A DNA stretch of 64,000 bases from Labia minor (GCA_963082975.1 OY720348.1:67481719-67545718), one strand, 5' to 3'; positions 22,481 to 33,830 are shown, counted from the stretch's first letter. Made by a program: numbers and translations. Notes: generated by a model from the sequence alone, not told the origin.

Positions 22481-23671
22481 CTAGATGCTCAAAACTCCTG
22501 GACTCTTCGCACCTAGACAGGGGCCTCTATCCCCTGAACTTTCAAAGTGAAACATAGTATTTGGTGAAAGTCTTTATTTAATAGGTTATCAGTTATTATT
22601 TAATTTATTTCTACCAGAATATTGAACCAATAATTTCTTTTTGTATTCTTATTTATAATATATTTTACTTTAATCAGTAAATTGATTATATATTGTTAGT
22701 GTATATCTTATAATAGAAAATAATAATTCTTAATTATTTATTTAAAATATATTATTTTCATTCATTTATTGAATATTTATCATGAAATTTAAGGAAATTT
22801 ATAACATTTTCCATTTTTTTTTTTAAATTTTAAATATATATATATATATATATATAGTTTAAGATAAATATGATCTAAATCATTTATTAAATTAATTAAA
22901 ATGATGACTTATAGAAATAATTTAATATTTGAAATGATATTTGAATATTGATAAATAAAATAAAAATTTAAATATTATAATCATTCTTTGTATCGGAATT
23001 GCTAAAATTCTTAATTTTATATTTATTGACGGAAATTAGTCGACTTTTTCACTGAGCTTCGAGAGGCTTTTAATGAACAACATTGAGAATTATATAAAAT
23101 TTTTAAAAATTAATTTTTGCGGTTATTGAATAGAGATATTGATATAATATATAGCCTATGTTCCAATAAAAATATTGAAGAATATTGTGATGTAATTTCA
23201 TAGTAATCGGTGAGACTAATTTTGAGTCTATAACGTCACAATTTTCCAAACATGAAAAACTCCTAGGTCACTTTTGGATTCTAGCCGTCATGAAAGGTAA
23301 AGATATTCAAAAAATTTTAAATTTTGACCAATGTCCAGACAAAAATCTTTTAATATATAGAAAAAACCTCTGACTTTTGAACGTCCTACGCAAGGACAAC
23401 GCCTATCAAGTCGGTTATATCAATGAGGTGTCCTATGATCAGTAGAACGGGTCCTCTCAACCTTTACCTTGATTTTCTTGATCGGAGGCGCTACTTTTTA
23501 TCAAGTAGCTATTCCCCAATGTTGATCCCGGAGGCTGGGTTAACTCCGTCCCATAGACCCCAGAAAGAGATATTCCCTTGCCAGGCCCGGGACTTGAACC
23601 CGGGACCATGTGAATGTGAGACACCGGGGCTAGCCTCTCACCCAATGGCGTCTCATTTTTTAATATATAGA
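22481..23671 (-). mobile_element. Helitron family 1 copy H1b with nested SINE
   Basis: On the minus strand it starts TCTATATATTAAAAA (at 23671, preceded by A) and ends GAGCATCTAG followed by T (22481). This is the A|T insertion pattern of Helitrons. The SINE at 23361-23657 lies inside its extreme 5' end; without it the element is about 0.9 kb. Non-autonomous. It aligns with both end regions of 3628-7589 and serves as the compact reference copy. Confidence 0.82.
23361..23657 (-). mobile_element. tRNA-derived SINE copy S3
   Basis: On the minus strand, after the head region, it carries a B box (GGGTTCAAGTCCCGGG) and then the conserved body and 3' end. The duplication TTTTAATATATAG occurs at 23348-23360 and 23658-23670 (13 bp). 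It sits within the first bases of the Helitron, so the SINE arrived later. Confidence 0.9.
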
Positions 23672-23879
23672 TTTACTAATACAAAATATTGAATATATTT
23701 GCATTTGATAATTAAGAATATTATATATTATAGGTTAAATCTATAATTAATTATTGATAATTAATCAGAATGATTCGAAATTACATTAACTTGGTTTTTT
23801 GATTCATTTAATCTCTATAGATCGACAATCTTTACAATGATTTGTCTAGCTATAAATCTTTATAAATTTCTTCTCAAGT

Positions 23880-24240
23880 CCGGTAGGGTGATTTTTCGGA
23901 ATTGTGGGGAATATAATGACTAAGACCGACGGACGATCAATCCCTGCCTACTATCTTATTTGGCGAATTGCTGGCAACGACTGGGAGCCACCGAACCCTG
24001 CTACTCGGAATCCTCCACCCTCAACTTAGAAAATCTCTGGGGTGAGAGATCAAAGCGAGGTCCCAGGAACTGGGCATTAGCCTCATTGAACATCGGACCC
24101 ATTCAAGCCGAGGCTTTGGCTCTTTCTGCTATTCGCTCATTCATTGATTCACAAGGCACCTTCTTCGATGCAAAATATCTTTTCAGCTCCAATATGACAT
24201 TGGAACTCACCTTTGATGAAACTCAATCGTAGGAAGAGAG
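23880..24240. other. Non-repetitive GC-richer island 5 with 90-codon open frame
   Basis: A plus-strand frame stays open from about 23924 to 24232 with fairly even amino-acid composition (for example NCWQRLGATEPCYSESS, SFIDSQGTFFDAKYLFSS). It has no ATG near its start and no recognised domain. It could be a host exon fragment or chance in a GC-richer block. The AG/GT context is not decisive. Confidence 0.35.
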
Positions 24241-24550
24241 AGAGCAAAGCTGCTCACTATTTCTCATTCCTCGTTAATACATTTCATATCTCAACTACAA
24301 GTAGAAAATACATTTTGTGATTTATATACATTTCGTTCAACTATCTTTAGAGATAAATTTTTACTAAATAATAATTACTTACTCTAAAATAAACTCCAAT
24401 ATTTTGAGAGGGGGGGGTAATCAATAATTCGGGCATAAATTATTATAAATGATATATATTTTATATTATTATATTATTATTATAAATATTATATATTATA
24501 TATTGTTAGAAAAAAAAAATTATTTATTATATTCCAAATTATATATACCA

Positions 24551-24748
24551 CAGAGGATCCAAAACTTTTTCGGAATTCGGCTCCCATAATACATCATTGA
24601 AAACAATTTTGAAAAAAAGTAGGAAATGTTCAAAAGCTTGGTCCAAAAATCGGTTGAGCTTTTTTTTTTTAAGAGACAAATTGGAAAAATTTTGAAAATA
24701 AATTTCAAGTATTAGGAACGACGGCGTCGTACACTTTGGGAATCACTG
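24551..24748. mobile_element. Probable decayed hAT MITE
   Basis: Ends CAGAGGATCCAAAAC and TTTGGGAATCACTG are imperfect inverted repeats. Internal GGTCCAAAAATCGGTTGAGC resembles other MITEs here. The 8 bp flanks match poorly. Confidence 0.45.
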
Positions 24749-25265
24749 ATAAATTATAGACAAAATAATATCAACATTGTTAGTCGATCCGACTGTATAT
24801 ATCTCACTCTCACCGGTACTACTGATTCGAAAGTTCTTGGGTGCCCCAACTAGAAAAAGAAGTCAATTTATTTCCGACAATGAATATAAAAATTAATAAT
24901 TCTAGCATTTCTCACGCAAAGAATTATTAAAATATTAAAATTTATACTTTAATTTCTTATATTCAAATATCATTTCAATTATTTAATTTATATATATCAT
25001 TTAAACAATACCAAACAATACAGCCGAGTCCAGTACTTCCTATTCTCTCTACTTTTTCCTTCCCTTCAGTAATTTATGTAATTATTGTAAACGATTTATT
25101 GTTGCCTCAAGAAAGTGCAGATGTAGATCTGAATTAGAAAATAAATTTAAAAAAAAAATAAAATCATTTAAACTAATTTAATAAAATATTTAAATTATAT
25201 GCATTAGATTATTTTTTATTATTGTTTTTAAATTATTCTTATTTTGTTTGAATATTTCTTTTTTT

Positions 25266-25376
25266 ACTATCTCGTAAGAGATAGTATTGCGATTACGAAA
25301 ATTTTCGATGTTGAGATTTTGATGTTTTTATACGTTTTGAAGGTACCTGAATCATTTTCACTAAGGTTGAGAAAAA

Positions 25377-25412
<36 letters not shown>

Positions 25413-25868
25413 GACAAGATTACGCAAAAACGGTTTGAGCTAGAATGATGAAATTTGGAACATGGACATTATTCAAAATTCATAGTTTTCTATCAACTTT
25501 TGAGAAATGTAGCTCAACCGGAAGAGGGTCATTACCTACAAAGTTTTGATTTTTTTTCCTCTAAAGTGACCGTAAAAATAAAAATATATGTTTTATAATT
25601 TTTCACATGATTAATAATTGTATAAAACTGCTATATATAGAATTTCAGCTTGATTGAATTGCTGAAAGTACCAGAATTAATTTTTTAATACTGCAAATCT
25701 CACGCGCCAACACGTGGCATGGTGCCATCAATAAAAAGCCAAACATGCACTGGTTTAATATTTATTATTTATAATTTATAATTAATTAAATTTAATTTAA
25801 ATATAATATATTATGTTATTTAATCCAATTCAAATTGCGAGATAGTCGAGTGGAGACACTCCAGCTTA
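25266..25868 (+). mobile_element. Family A copy A9 (best complete copy)
   Basis: Full-length: starts ACTATCTCGTAAGAGATAGT right after a T-run, has (GT)n at 25377-25403, and ends GCGAGATAGTCGAGTGGAGA then CACTCCAGCTTA. The distal end contains a GAGTG-GAGA-CACTC hairpin and an inverted copy of the initial ACTATCTCGC. Useful as family reference. Confidence 0.88.
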
Positions 25869-26600
25869 TTTTCTATTTAAAAGTCAAGGGTATAAATTTT
25901 ATTTATGTGTGATAAAAAAAAAATATTTTTTTAGTGTTTTAAGTGATATTTTTAAGCATTAATTAAAATAACTAAATTATATTATCATTCTATTTGTTTT
26001 TAGTTTGATTACTCAATTATTAATTACTACTATATTTTGTAGAATATATAAAAAATAAAATATGATGTTTTAGATAAATGTGATACCTATAAAGAAATTA
26101 TTTTTATAAATTTGTTAGATTTTTTATATTTCTTTTAAATTCAATTTATTCAATTCTATATTGTGTATTATTTATTAAATTATTAAAACGAAATCGGAAA
26201 AAGTATATTTAACGCGATCAATTGAATATATTAATGAATTTGAAATTAAAAATAAAAACTATTTTTAAAAAAATAAGTAAATAAGTTTATGTTTAATGTA
26301 TTATGTAAATAAATTAAGTTTTGCGTCGATTCATAACTGTTGATGAGACTTAAATTAATTAAATTAATTAGAACACCGTTATGAGAAATGTATCAGTGTT
26401 GATGGAGATTATGTTGAAAAATATAGCAAAAAAAAAATTTAAAAACATCGTTTTTCTTGGTCAGGTCGGAAACTTTTCAGACCACCCTCGTATATATACA
26501 GTGATGTTTTGGTAAAATATCAAGTAAGGGAACGCATAATTATAACTATAATTATACACATTTTATAATTCAATTTAAGGAATAATATCATTACAAATAA
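25869..26600. other. AT-rich DNA with family C remnant
   Basis: The block 25960-26040 (AAATAACTAAATTATATTAT...CTCAATTATTAATTAC) matches family C bodies at 7760-7840, 10965-11045 and 35745-35815. Otherwise nothing is recognised. Confidence 0.4.
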
Positions 26601-26604
26601 TATT

Positions 26605-27320
26605 AACAAAAATAATTTTAGTGACAATTAACATTACCTCCGATGAAAATAACGTAGAAATAAAAATTACTTGGTAATTGTTAACGAAATAAATAAATAC
26701 TTAATTTTAGCTATAAACATATTTTATTTTTATTCAAATAATATTTAATTCTGTTTCAAATAATATTTTTTATATTTATAGAATAATATTTTTTATGTTT
26801 TTTTATATTTATAAAATAATATTTTTCATTTAATATAATATTTCATTTTTTTACAAAATAATTTAAATTTAACCGATGCCACAGATTTATATGCAAATTT
26901 TAATAGTTTTTATCTTTTAAATTTCATAAGAAAAGTTAACACACTATGAGCGGGGCGGGTATTTGTACCCGTTGCGGGGACTGCCACTTATAAGCGGGGC
27001 GGGTATTTATACCCGTTGCCACTTATATAATATATATTTTCCCTTGTGTCACTTAAAATTACTTATTTTAAACGATAACTAATATATATCCCTCATATAA
27101 GTGGCACCGGGTATAAATACCCGCCCCGCTTATAAGTGGCAGTCCCCGCAACGGGTACAAATACCCGCCCCGCTCATAGTGTGTTAATTAGAATAAAAAA
27201 AAGGATTGCACTGGTAAAGATTTATCCAAATTCATGTTGGATTAACTTTTTGTATAATTACCATTTTAGTGCCAATTTACATTACTTTAGATGAAATAAA
27301 CATAGAAATAAAAATTATCT
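26605..27320. mobile_element. Foldback family relic F2 with nested MITE
   Basis: Sequence on both sides of the 244 bp MITE matches F1 (ATTTATATGCAAATTTTAAT then ATAAAAAAAAGGATTGCACT, as at 600-700). The arms are rearranged, and AACATTACCTCCGATGAAA recurs in direct orientation at about 27287. Confidence 0.6.
26940..27183. mobile_element. TTAA-flanked piggyBac-type MITE, 244 bp
   Basis: Exact TTAA at 26936-26939 and 27184-27187. The arms begin CACACTATGAGCGGGGCGGG and end with its complement, and the inverted arms run about 90 bp. Each arm holds two GCGGGGCGGGTAT modules with CCCGTTG. TTAA targets and CAC/CCC tips are typical of piggyBac elements. Strikingly GC-rich in an AT-rich host; no coding. 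Confidence 0.88.
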
Positions 27321-27545
27321 ATTTTGGTGCCCTACACCACAAATAGATGGCGCCGCGCCAACCTGCGCCAACCCAGGACGATAACAACATAATGAAGATA
27401 TTGTATATAGTGTGGATAGTGTGAAACAATAAATTGACTCCTTTTCCAACATCCTACTTCCACCACCTCTATATACATATCTCGCCACATTTATATATAT
27501 TTGAAATTTTGTGTCTTCTTGTGAATTAAGATCCATTTTTAATTG
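27321..27545. other. Small unique segment
   Basis: Contains a GC-rich stretch (ATGGCGCCGCGCCAACC). A 73-codon minus-strand frame here is not recognised. Confidence 0.3.
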
Positions 27546-27849
27546 ATCATTGTATTATCAATTATAAAATATATTCTAGATAATAAGTAATATAAACGTT
27601 TAAAATTTTTATTTTTATTTACAATCAAACAACAAACAATTAAATGGGAAAGTTAATACTGATCACACAACGGGTGGTGAGTTTTACATCAATTTTGTAA
27701 ATTGAAAATATTTTTGATGAAAACATTTTTTTAAATGTTTCGTTAAAAATTCCTCACTTATAAAATTTTTATGGCAATATTCACAAGAATATAAAAGGAC
27801 CTAAAAAAGAATCGTTTTCGTCATTTAATACAAATTTTGTAAACCCGGA

Positions 27850-28137
27850 ATGACTGCAGCCGCTAGTCATGATGATAGCCAAACGGGAGACGGCATCTTA
27901 AGAGGAAGAAGGTATTTGTTGAGTCCTCCAAACCACATCCGAAAAACATTTCTTGCTACCGAACGAAAAATGGAACCTGTATCTGTAGCTGCGCCCATCC
28001 ACGATAAACGCAAACGTTTTCATAGAATCAGTTATGGAAATGGCATAATTTTGATCGATTTAGTACAGAGGTGGCCAACCCAAATGATCTTGCGGGCCAC
28101 TTTGGAAATGCATCATAACTTCGCGGGCCGCATATAA
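27850..28137 (+). CDS. Candidate small ORF disrupted at its 3' end by hAT MITE
   Basis: The ATG at 27850 opens a frame of non-repetitive, protein-like composition (SQTGDGILRGRRYLLSPPNH, EPVSVAAPIHDKRKRFHR). The last 24 codons lie in the hAT MITE that starts at 28066. Removing the MITE and one target copy brings in TGA immediately after the DLV codons, giving about 72 codons. I recognise no family. It could be a single exon, a short gene or chance. No upstream splice acceptor or promoter is evident, and the in-frame stop upstream is at 27826. Confidence 0.3.
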   Translation: MTAAASHDDSQTGDGILRGRRYLLSPPNHIRKTFLATERKMEPVSVAAPIHDKRKRFHRISYGNGIILIDLVQRWPTQMILRATLEMHHNFAGRI

Positions 28138-28474
28138 AATTATACATACCCATATTAAATTTTGATCCATTATAGATATTGTTTGGTGTGACAAATTGGA
28201 AAATAATGAATTTTTATTATGTTTACTATTATTTTTACATATAAACATATATAATATAATAATAATGATACTGAATGCACGTTGTAAAAAATATATAATA
28301 CTAAAGATAAAAAAAGAAACAACGAAATAAAAAAAATGAAATCATATTTATTTCACTAGTGCGATATTTGTTTCATGAGGGCGCAGAATATAAAAGTGTG
28401 ATGAATCTCGCGGGCCGCAAAAATGTTTACGGCGGGCCGTATGCGGCCCGCGGGCCGCGGGTTGGCCACCCCTG
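28066..28474. mobile_element. hAT MITE (CAGGGGTGGCCAACCC family)
   Basis: Ends CAGAGGTGGCCAACCC and GGTTGGCCACCCCTG are inverted repeats. Flanks ATTTAGTA (28058-28065) and GTTTAGTA (28475-28482) match 7/8. Subterminal GCGGGCCGC blocks are typical of this widespread hAT type. No coding. Confidence 0.9.
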
Positions 28475-28482
28475 GTTTAGTA

Positions 28483-28791
28483 TGAAAGATCAATAATGAA
28501 TTTCAAGCATATTACCAAAATTAAAAAAGAGAGAAATGATTGTAATAAAGATATCCGATTTCATCAAAAATTAATAAATTATAAAATTATTCGTTTTTTC
28601 ATTTATTTTAATTATAATTTTTTAAATAAAATGTTTTAAATTTATAAGAAACGTTCATTATATATCATATTAAAGTTTATTGAATTTCATTGCATTAAAA
28701 TTAAATTTTAATAATTATTTTTAAAGAGATCGAAGTGTTACGTTTTTTAATAATAATATATTATTTTTAATAATAATATATTATTTTAATA
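28483..28791. other. AT-rich sequence, nothing recognised
   Basis: Contains a direct duplication of TTTTTAATAATAATATATTA near 28744-28785; otherwise featureless. Confidence 0.35.
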
Positions 28792-30077
28792 CTAGCCGTT
28801 CCTGGCATCATATGCTGCCGGAGGCATAAAACTCTTCTTAGAGGGACAGGCGGCTTCTAGCCGCACGAGATTGATTAATAATAATAATTTATAGGAATTA
28901 TTTTTTCAAGTACTTACACAAAACAACACAATGTTTAATATATAAAATTATTAACTTTATTCAAATCGTCGTAATATTTTTTTTTTATTTTTTTCAATAT
29001 TGAATAATAACAAAATAAAATTTTAAAAAATTGAAGTTAGTAACAAATGAATAATTTTGACAGGTTTCTTTTTATGTTTTTATGTTTAATAAATTCTCTT
29101 TTATTAATAAAAAAATAATATCAATATCAAAAATTAGAATATTTCAATTTGTATTTAAAATTTTTTTTATTTTCAATTATAATAAGTTGACCTGTGGCCA
29201 GGTCCGAACCGACCGACGGTATGAAATAAATTAATTTCCAGCTACAGAAACAATTTCAAATAATTTTAATATATCTATTAATGTAAAAAACAGATATGGA
29301 TATAATATAAATATTTTTAATTTTATTTTATTTATAATATATATGTAAGACCAGGCTGTGACGTCATGAATGGCTGGATGACGTCATATAATTTTAAATT
29401 AAGAAAAAACTATAAAGATGATTTTTCTCGAGGATAAAACCAATGCAAAGTGAATGATTCGTGATGATATGTAAAAAATCTCCTCATGTGAAATTTGGTG
29501 TGAAAATAACCCTTCCCTTCCTATCGTCGATCGCTAATACTACCACTTCCGGTTTCCGGATTTGCACCAAAAGTTGATCAATTCATCCCACTGATGCATT
29601 AAGTAAATATACCAAATTTCATCAAAATCCGTTGAGCCGTTCAGGCTGTACACATCTATACGGACGGACAGACGGACGGACGGACGGACAGACATCATGC
29701 TAAAAATACTTTTTTCTGTTAAGAAAATGCATGATTCGTGGAGATATGTAAAAATCTCCACATGTGAAATTTGGTGTGAAAACAATACCTTCCTTACTAT
29801 CGTCGGTCGGTAAAAAAATTATAAATTGTAAAATTTTAAATTTGTAGCTAACTTGATAATGTGTCAGACATTTCAAACATACATAGGAAATTATATATAT
29901 TGATAGGACATTAGAATGATACTGTTTATATTGATAACAAGTATGTGGTAACTCCTTCGTAAAAATAAAAACAAGGAGTTATTATTAGAATGATTAATTC
30001 AAAAATACAATTTTCTTAAAAAATAAATGTACAATCTGATGAACTGATTTATTCCAAAAATTTGCTAGTTTACAAAT
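28792..30077 (-). mobile_element. Helitron-like family 2 copy H2a, interrupted by family B
   Basis: Minus-strand 3' end: GGCAGCATATGATGCC hairpin, AGGAACGG, then CTAG and T (28792-28795). The other end is near 30077 (CTAGCAAATTTTTGG side). Apart from the B2 insertion it is a near-complement of 31573-32208. No coding. Confidence 0.7.
29183..29812 (+). mobile_element. Family B element B2 inside H2a
   Basis: Same structure as B1: AAGTTGACCTGTGGCC start, ACCGACCGACGGT, TGACGTCA region, CCACTTCCGG, (GGAC)n (29660-29693), and terminal ATCGTCGGTCGGTAA. The empty site is preserved in H2b (about 31800-31835), where the flanks CAATTATAA and AAAAATTATAAATTG are contiguous. Insertion was thus into an A-run with at most two duplicated bases. 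Confidence 0.88.
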
Positions 30078-30310
30078 TTAACAATTTTGATTTATGTTTA
30101 TTATGTTTAATAATTTCTCTTTTAAGATAAAAAAAATAATATTAATATCAAAAATTAGAATATTTCAATTTGTATTTCAAATTTTTTTTTTTTTATTTTA
30201 AAATATAAAAAAATTGTAAATTGTAAAATTCTAAATTTGTAGCTAACTTCATAATGTGTCAGACATTTCATACATACATACATATATTGATAATAATAAT
30301 TTAAAATTAT
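30078..30310 (-). mobile_element. Helitron-like family 2 fragment H2c
   Basis: Repeats the internal part of H2a (GATTTATGTTTATTATGTTT, ATTTGTAGCTAACTTCATAA). A partial second copy, head to tail with H2a. Confidence 0.6.
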
Positions 30311-30689
30311 TATTTTTTCCATTCTGAAATTTACTTTTTTTTAAAAGTATAGCTAAATTAATTTTATCGAAAAAAAACAAACAAACAAATTAATAATATA
30401 ATCAACATTGTACTAAATTTAATTTTAATTATAAAATGATAATTTTCATCCGATTCTCCCTAATTAATGAATTTTGCCCAATGAAGCGTAAATAAAATGA
30501 AAGTATCGAAAGGGTATTTTTTTTTTTTTTTTTTGATACATGAAAAACATAAATATTATTTGGATTATATTTATTTATTTATTTTACTCATCCTGGAACA
30601 AAAATAAATTATCGAAATGGATTTTTGTGAGTAAAAGAAGGAGTAAAAAAAACAAAAAAAAAAGTAACAAATTCCAATCGAAGTAATGA

Positions 30690-31430
30690 TTTGAATGCCT
30701 TAATATTTTCTGACATCAAAACAAAACAAAAAGCAGCAGCGGCAGCGGCAGCGGCGGCGGCGGCGGCGGCGGCCTAAGAAAGAGGAAAAAAGTCCGCTCA
30801 CTTCAATAATAGAGCAAGTGCGAGGGGGTAAGAGGGATGGATTGGGGAATGAGAGGAGGAGGAGGAGGGGGTGAGGGTGAGGATTCCGGAATCCCCTTCG
30901 AGGATTAGCCAAGCACTCGCGCGCTAGGCCGACAAGCCTGCCTCGGCTTACGCGCTCAGCCCCTATCTCATCCCCTGGCAGCATGGCAGCCTGGCACCCT
31001 AACAACCCCTCCTCTACGACCCTAAGATTCAGCATTCGCTCGATAACCTATTCTCTTAGAGGCTGCCACGCAGCCATCTTAACAAGCCCGGCCACGTTAA
31101 TGCAACAATGAATTAATTAATCTCACAAAGACTTCTCTATCCCTTCTTTAATTAATCCCGGATAGCAATAGGACGTTCCTAGTGCCTTCCACTACCACTA
31201 CTACTACTACCACGAAGATCACTAACACAGCAATCAATTATCGATGGGCTGGATCTAAATCTCTCCCCTGTAAAATTACAAAATGAACCAACCCCCTTTG
31301 ACTAACCACCCGCTGTCCTACATTTTTCTTTATTCCAAGATGAATGGTCCTTCGACTTGATGCTCTAAGACTAATTAACTCACTTAAAGAAGGTAATTGC
31401 AAAAAAAGCCAGTGTCTGATCCAATATGCT
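30690..31430. other. Prominent GC-rich unique island 6 with GCN repeat
   Basis: The strongest GC peak in this part of the window, lying between the inverted copies H2a and H2b. It has a (CAG/CGG)n tract at 30732-30774, a GGAGGAGG run, CACTCGCGCGCTAGG, and homeodomain-like TTAATTAATC motifs (about 31110 and 31150). A 111-codon minus-strand frame (30700-31035) is arginine/leucine-rich over the GC repeat and not recognised. Could be a promoter/5' UTR, enhancer or CpG-rich regulatory block; coding function is unsupported. Confidence 0.45.
30732..30774. repeat. (CAG/CGG)n trinucleotide repeat
   Basis: AGCAGCAGCGGCAGCGGCAG followed by uninterrupted GGC units. Trinucleotide runs favour but do not prove exonic or UTR context. 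Confidence 0.9.
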
Positions 31431-31572
31431 TCACCCCGAAGATTTATTACTTTTACTTAATATACTCGATATTTATTAAATTCGAGTATTAAATTAACAA
31501 TTCCATTGGAATGAAAACCATTGTCAAACATATTGACAAACTTAACCCTTTAGGAGTCCTACTATGTTATGG

Positions 31573-32208
31573 ATTTGTAAACTAGCAAATTTTTGGAATA
31601 AATCAGTTCATTAGATTGTAGTTTTATATTTTAAGAAAATTGTATTTTGGAATTAATCATTCTAATAATAACTCCTTGTTTTTATTTTGACGAAGGAGTT
31701 ACCACATACTTGTTATTCTCTAATATCCTATCAATATATATAATTTCTTATGTATGCATGAAATGTCTGTAACATTATCAAGTTAGCTACAAATTTAAAA
31801 TTTTACAATTTATAATTTTTTTATAATTGAAAATAAAAAAAATTTGAAATACAAATTGAATTATTCTAATTTTTAATATTGATATTATTTTTTATTAATA
31901 AAAGAGAATTTATTAAACATAAAAAACATAAAAAGAAACCTATCAAAATTATTCATTTGTTACTAACTTCATTTTGTTAAAATTTTGTTTTGTTATTATT
32001 AAATATTGAAAAAAATAAAAAAAAATATTACGTCGATTTGAATAAAGTTAATAATTTTATATATTAAACATTGTGTTGTTTCGTAAGTACTTGAAAAAAA
32101 AATTCCTATAAATTATTATTATTAAGCAATCTCGTGCGGCTAGAAGCCGCCTGTCCCTCTAAGAAGAGTTTTATTCCCCCGGCAGCATATGATGCCAAGA
32201 ACGGCTAG
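31573..32208 (+). mobile_element. Helitron-like family 2 copy H2b (uninterrupted)
   Basis: Starts near TTTGTAAACTAGCAAATTTT and ends with the GGCAGCATATGATGCC hairpin, AAGAACGG, CTAG, T (32205-32208). It is the uninserted partner of H2a in opposite orientation. 636 bp, no coding. Confidence 0.75.
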
Positions 32209-32650
32209 TTATTATATAAATATAATATTGCATTAATTTCAAGAATCTTTTCATTGAAAGTGCGATGAGAAATGTATCCTATTGTTTATTATAAAATAGT
32301 TTTTCATAATGATCCTATATTTCCGATTATTTTATAAATGTTTCATACTTATTTATAAAATTGGGAATTCGTGGTTAGTTAGGATCAGGTTGCTGCTATC
32401 AAGTATTTTCAGTATTGCCAAAGTGATAAATATATAGATTAATAACGAAAAAAATGAAATACTAATATTTTAGCTTTTATAAAAGACCTACTAGATTTTA
32501 TTATTTATTGAATTATTTCACCTAATTTCTCGCTATCTTTTTTTTTTAAAGAAAATAATTTTATACGAAAATATTATTATACATAAATGTGTGTGTATAT
32601 AAAAACTAATTTCTATTTTTTTAATCACCTCTCTTCAAGTAAATATAAAA
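32209..32650. other. AT-rich sequence, nothing recognised
   Basis: No partner repeats or coding frames seen. Confidence 0.35.
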
Positions 32651-33175
32651 TAAGCTGGAGTGTCTCCACTCGACTATCTCGCAATTTGAATTGGATTATA
32701 ATAACATATATTATATTTAAATTAAATTTAATTAATTATAAATTATAAATTAAAATTAATGAATTCTATTTATTAAACCAGTGGATGTTTGGCTCTTTGT
32801 TGTTGGCGTGTTGACGCGTGATTTGCAGTGTTAAAAAATTAATCCGGTATTTTCAGCAATTCAATCAAGCTGAAATTCTATATAGAGCAGTTTATCTTAC
32901 TTTTAACGGTGAGTTTAGAAAAAAAATAAAAAAGTGGCAGGTAATGACCATCTTCCGGTGGAGCTAGATTTCTTAAAAGTTGATAGAAAACTACGAATTT
33001 TGAATAATGCCCGTATACCAAATTTCATTATTCTAACTCAAACCACACACACACAGACAGACATTTTTCTCAACCTTAGTGAAAATGATTCAGGAACCTT
33101 CAAAACGTATAAAAACATCAAAATCGCGACATCGAAAATTTTCATCATCGCAATTTTATCTCTGGCGAGTTAGTC
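32651..33175 (-). mobile_element. Family A copy A10
   Basis: Minus-strand copy with the start AAGCTGGAGTGTCTCCACTC, a shortened GC block (TTGTTGGCGTGTTGACGCG) and the end ATCTCTGGCGAGTTAGT. Much of the microsatellite zone is reduced. Confidence 0.75.
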
Positions 33176-33179
33176 AAAC

Positions 33180-33526
33180 AGTATGATAATTCTTACTTGA
33201 TTATATTCTATATTCTATAGATATAGCAGTTAGACCCTATTCCGAATGAGCTAAATTTCTCAAAAATTGATAGAAAACTACAAATTTGGAATAATGCCCA
33301 TATACCAAATTTTATTATTCTAGCTCAAACCGTTTTTTCGTAATCTTGTCTACATACATACACACATACACACATACACACACATTTTTTTCAATTGTTA
33401 GTGAAAATGATCCAGGAACCATCAAAACGTATAAAAACATTAAAATCTCGACTTCGAAAATTTTCGTGATCGCAATACTATCTCTGGCGAGTTAGTAAAA
33501 AAGTATGATAATTCTTACTTGATTAT
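33180..33526. repeat. Tandem duplication of family A 3' half (A11)
   Basis: GTATGATAATTCTTACTTGA occurs at 33181 and again at 33503, each just after a family A 3' end (GGCGAGTTAGT). The second 3' half (33221-33498, minus) thus arose by duplication of A10's 3' part plus its flank, not by new insertion. Confidence 0.75.
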
Positions 33527-33830
33527 CAAAATGCAAAAAACAATTTATTTTTACGCATCACGTGATCCTTTGTGTTTTGCATCATAAATCGATTGCAATT
33601 TTGGAATGCGTATCATTTCGATGTTTCCAAAGCGTTTGTGCATAAATGCCTTAATTTGCTGAAGCATTGTTCTCACGGTGAATTGTCACGAAGTAGAATA
33701 GGATAGAATAGCAAGTTCTTCTGATAGTACCGTAACAGAAAATTGTCTGTTGTTTTTAAATAAATGACAATTGAAAAGATGTTAGTTTTATTACTTTTAA
33801 TACAGTCGTTCCAAGTTTCCCCCTACTTGT
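33527..33830. other. Low-copy sequence
   Basis: Unrecognised mixed sequence (for example CACGTGATCCTTTGTG at 33560 and TTCTCACGGTGAATTG at 33669). It might be mariner 3' flank by its look, but no end is visible. Confidence 0.3.

Noticed and set aside
23600..23650. A functional tRNA gene around the GGTTCAAGTCC box (also at 35970 and 53430)
   Set aside because: No closed acceptor, D and anticodon stems; the copies share a common SINE body and target duplications.
23423..23692. 89-codon frame, repeated at 53261-53506
   Set aside because: Both are translations of the SINE on its non-transcribed strand; identity reflects the repeat.
30700..31035. 111-codon minus-strand frame in GC island 6
   Set aside because: Its most striking part is a translated GGC repeat (arginine run) and leucine-rich low complexity. 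No domain or splice context.
30078..31572. Treating H2a/H2b plus the enclosed island as one large composite transposon
   Set aside because: No target duplication or shared outer ends were seen; two independent insertions in opposite orientation are simpler.
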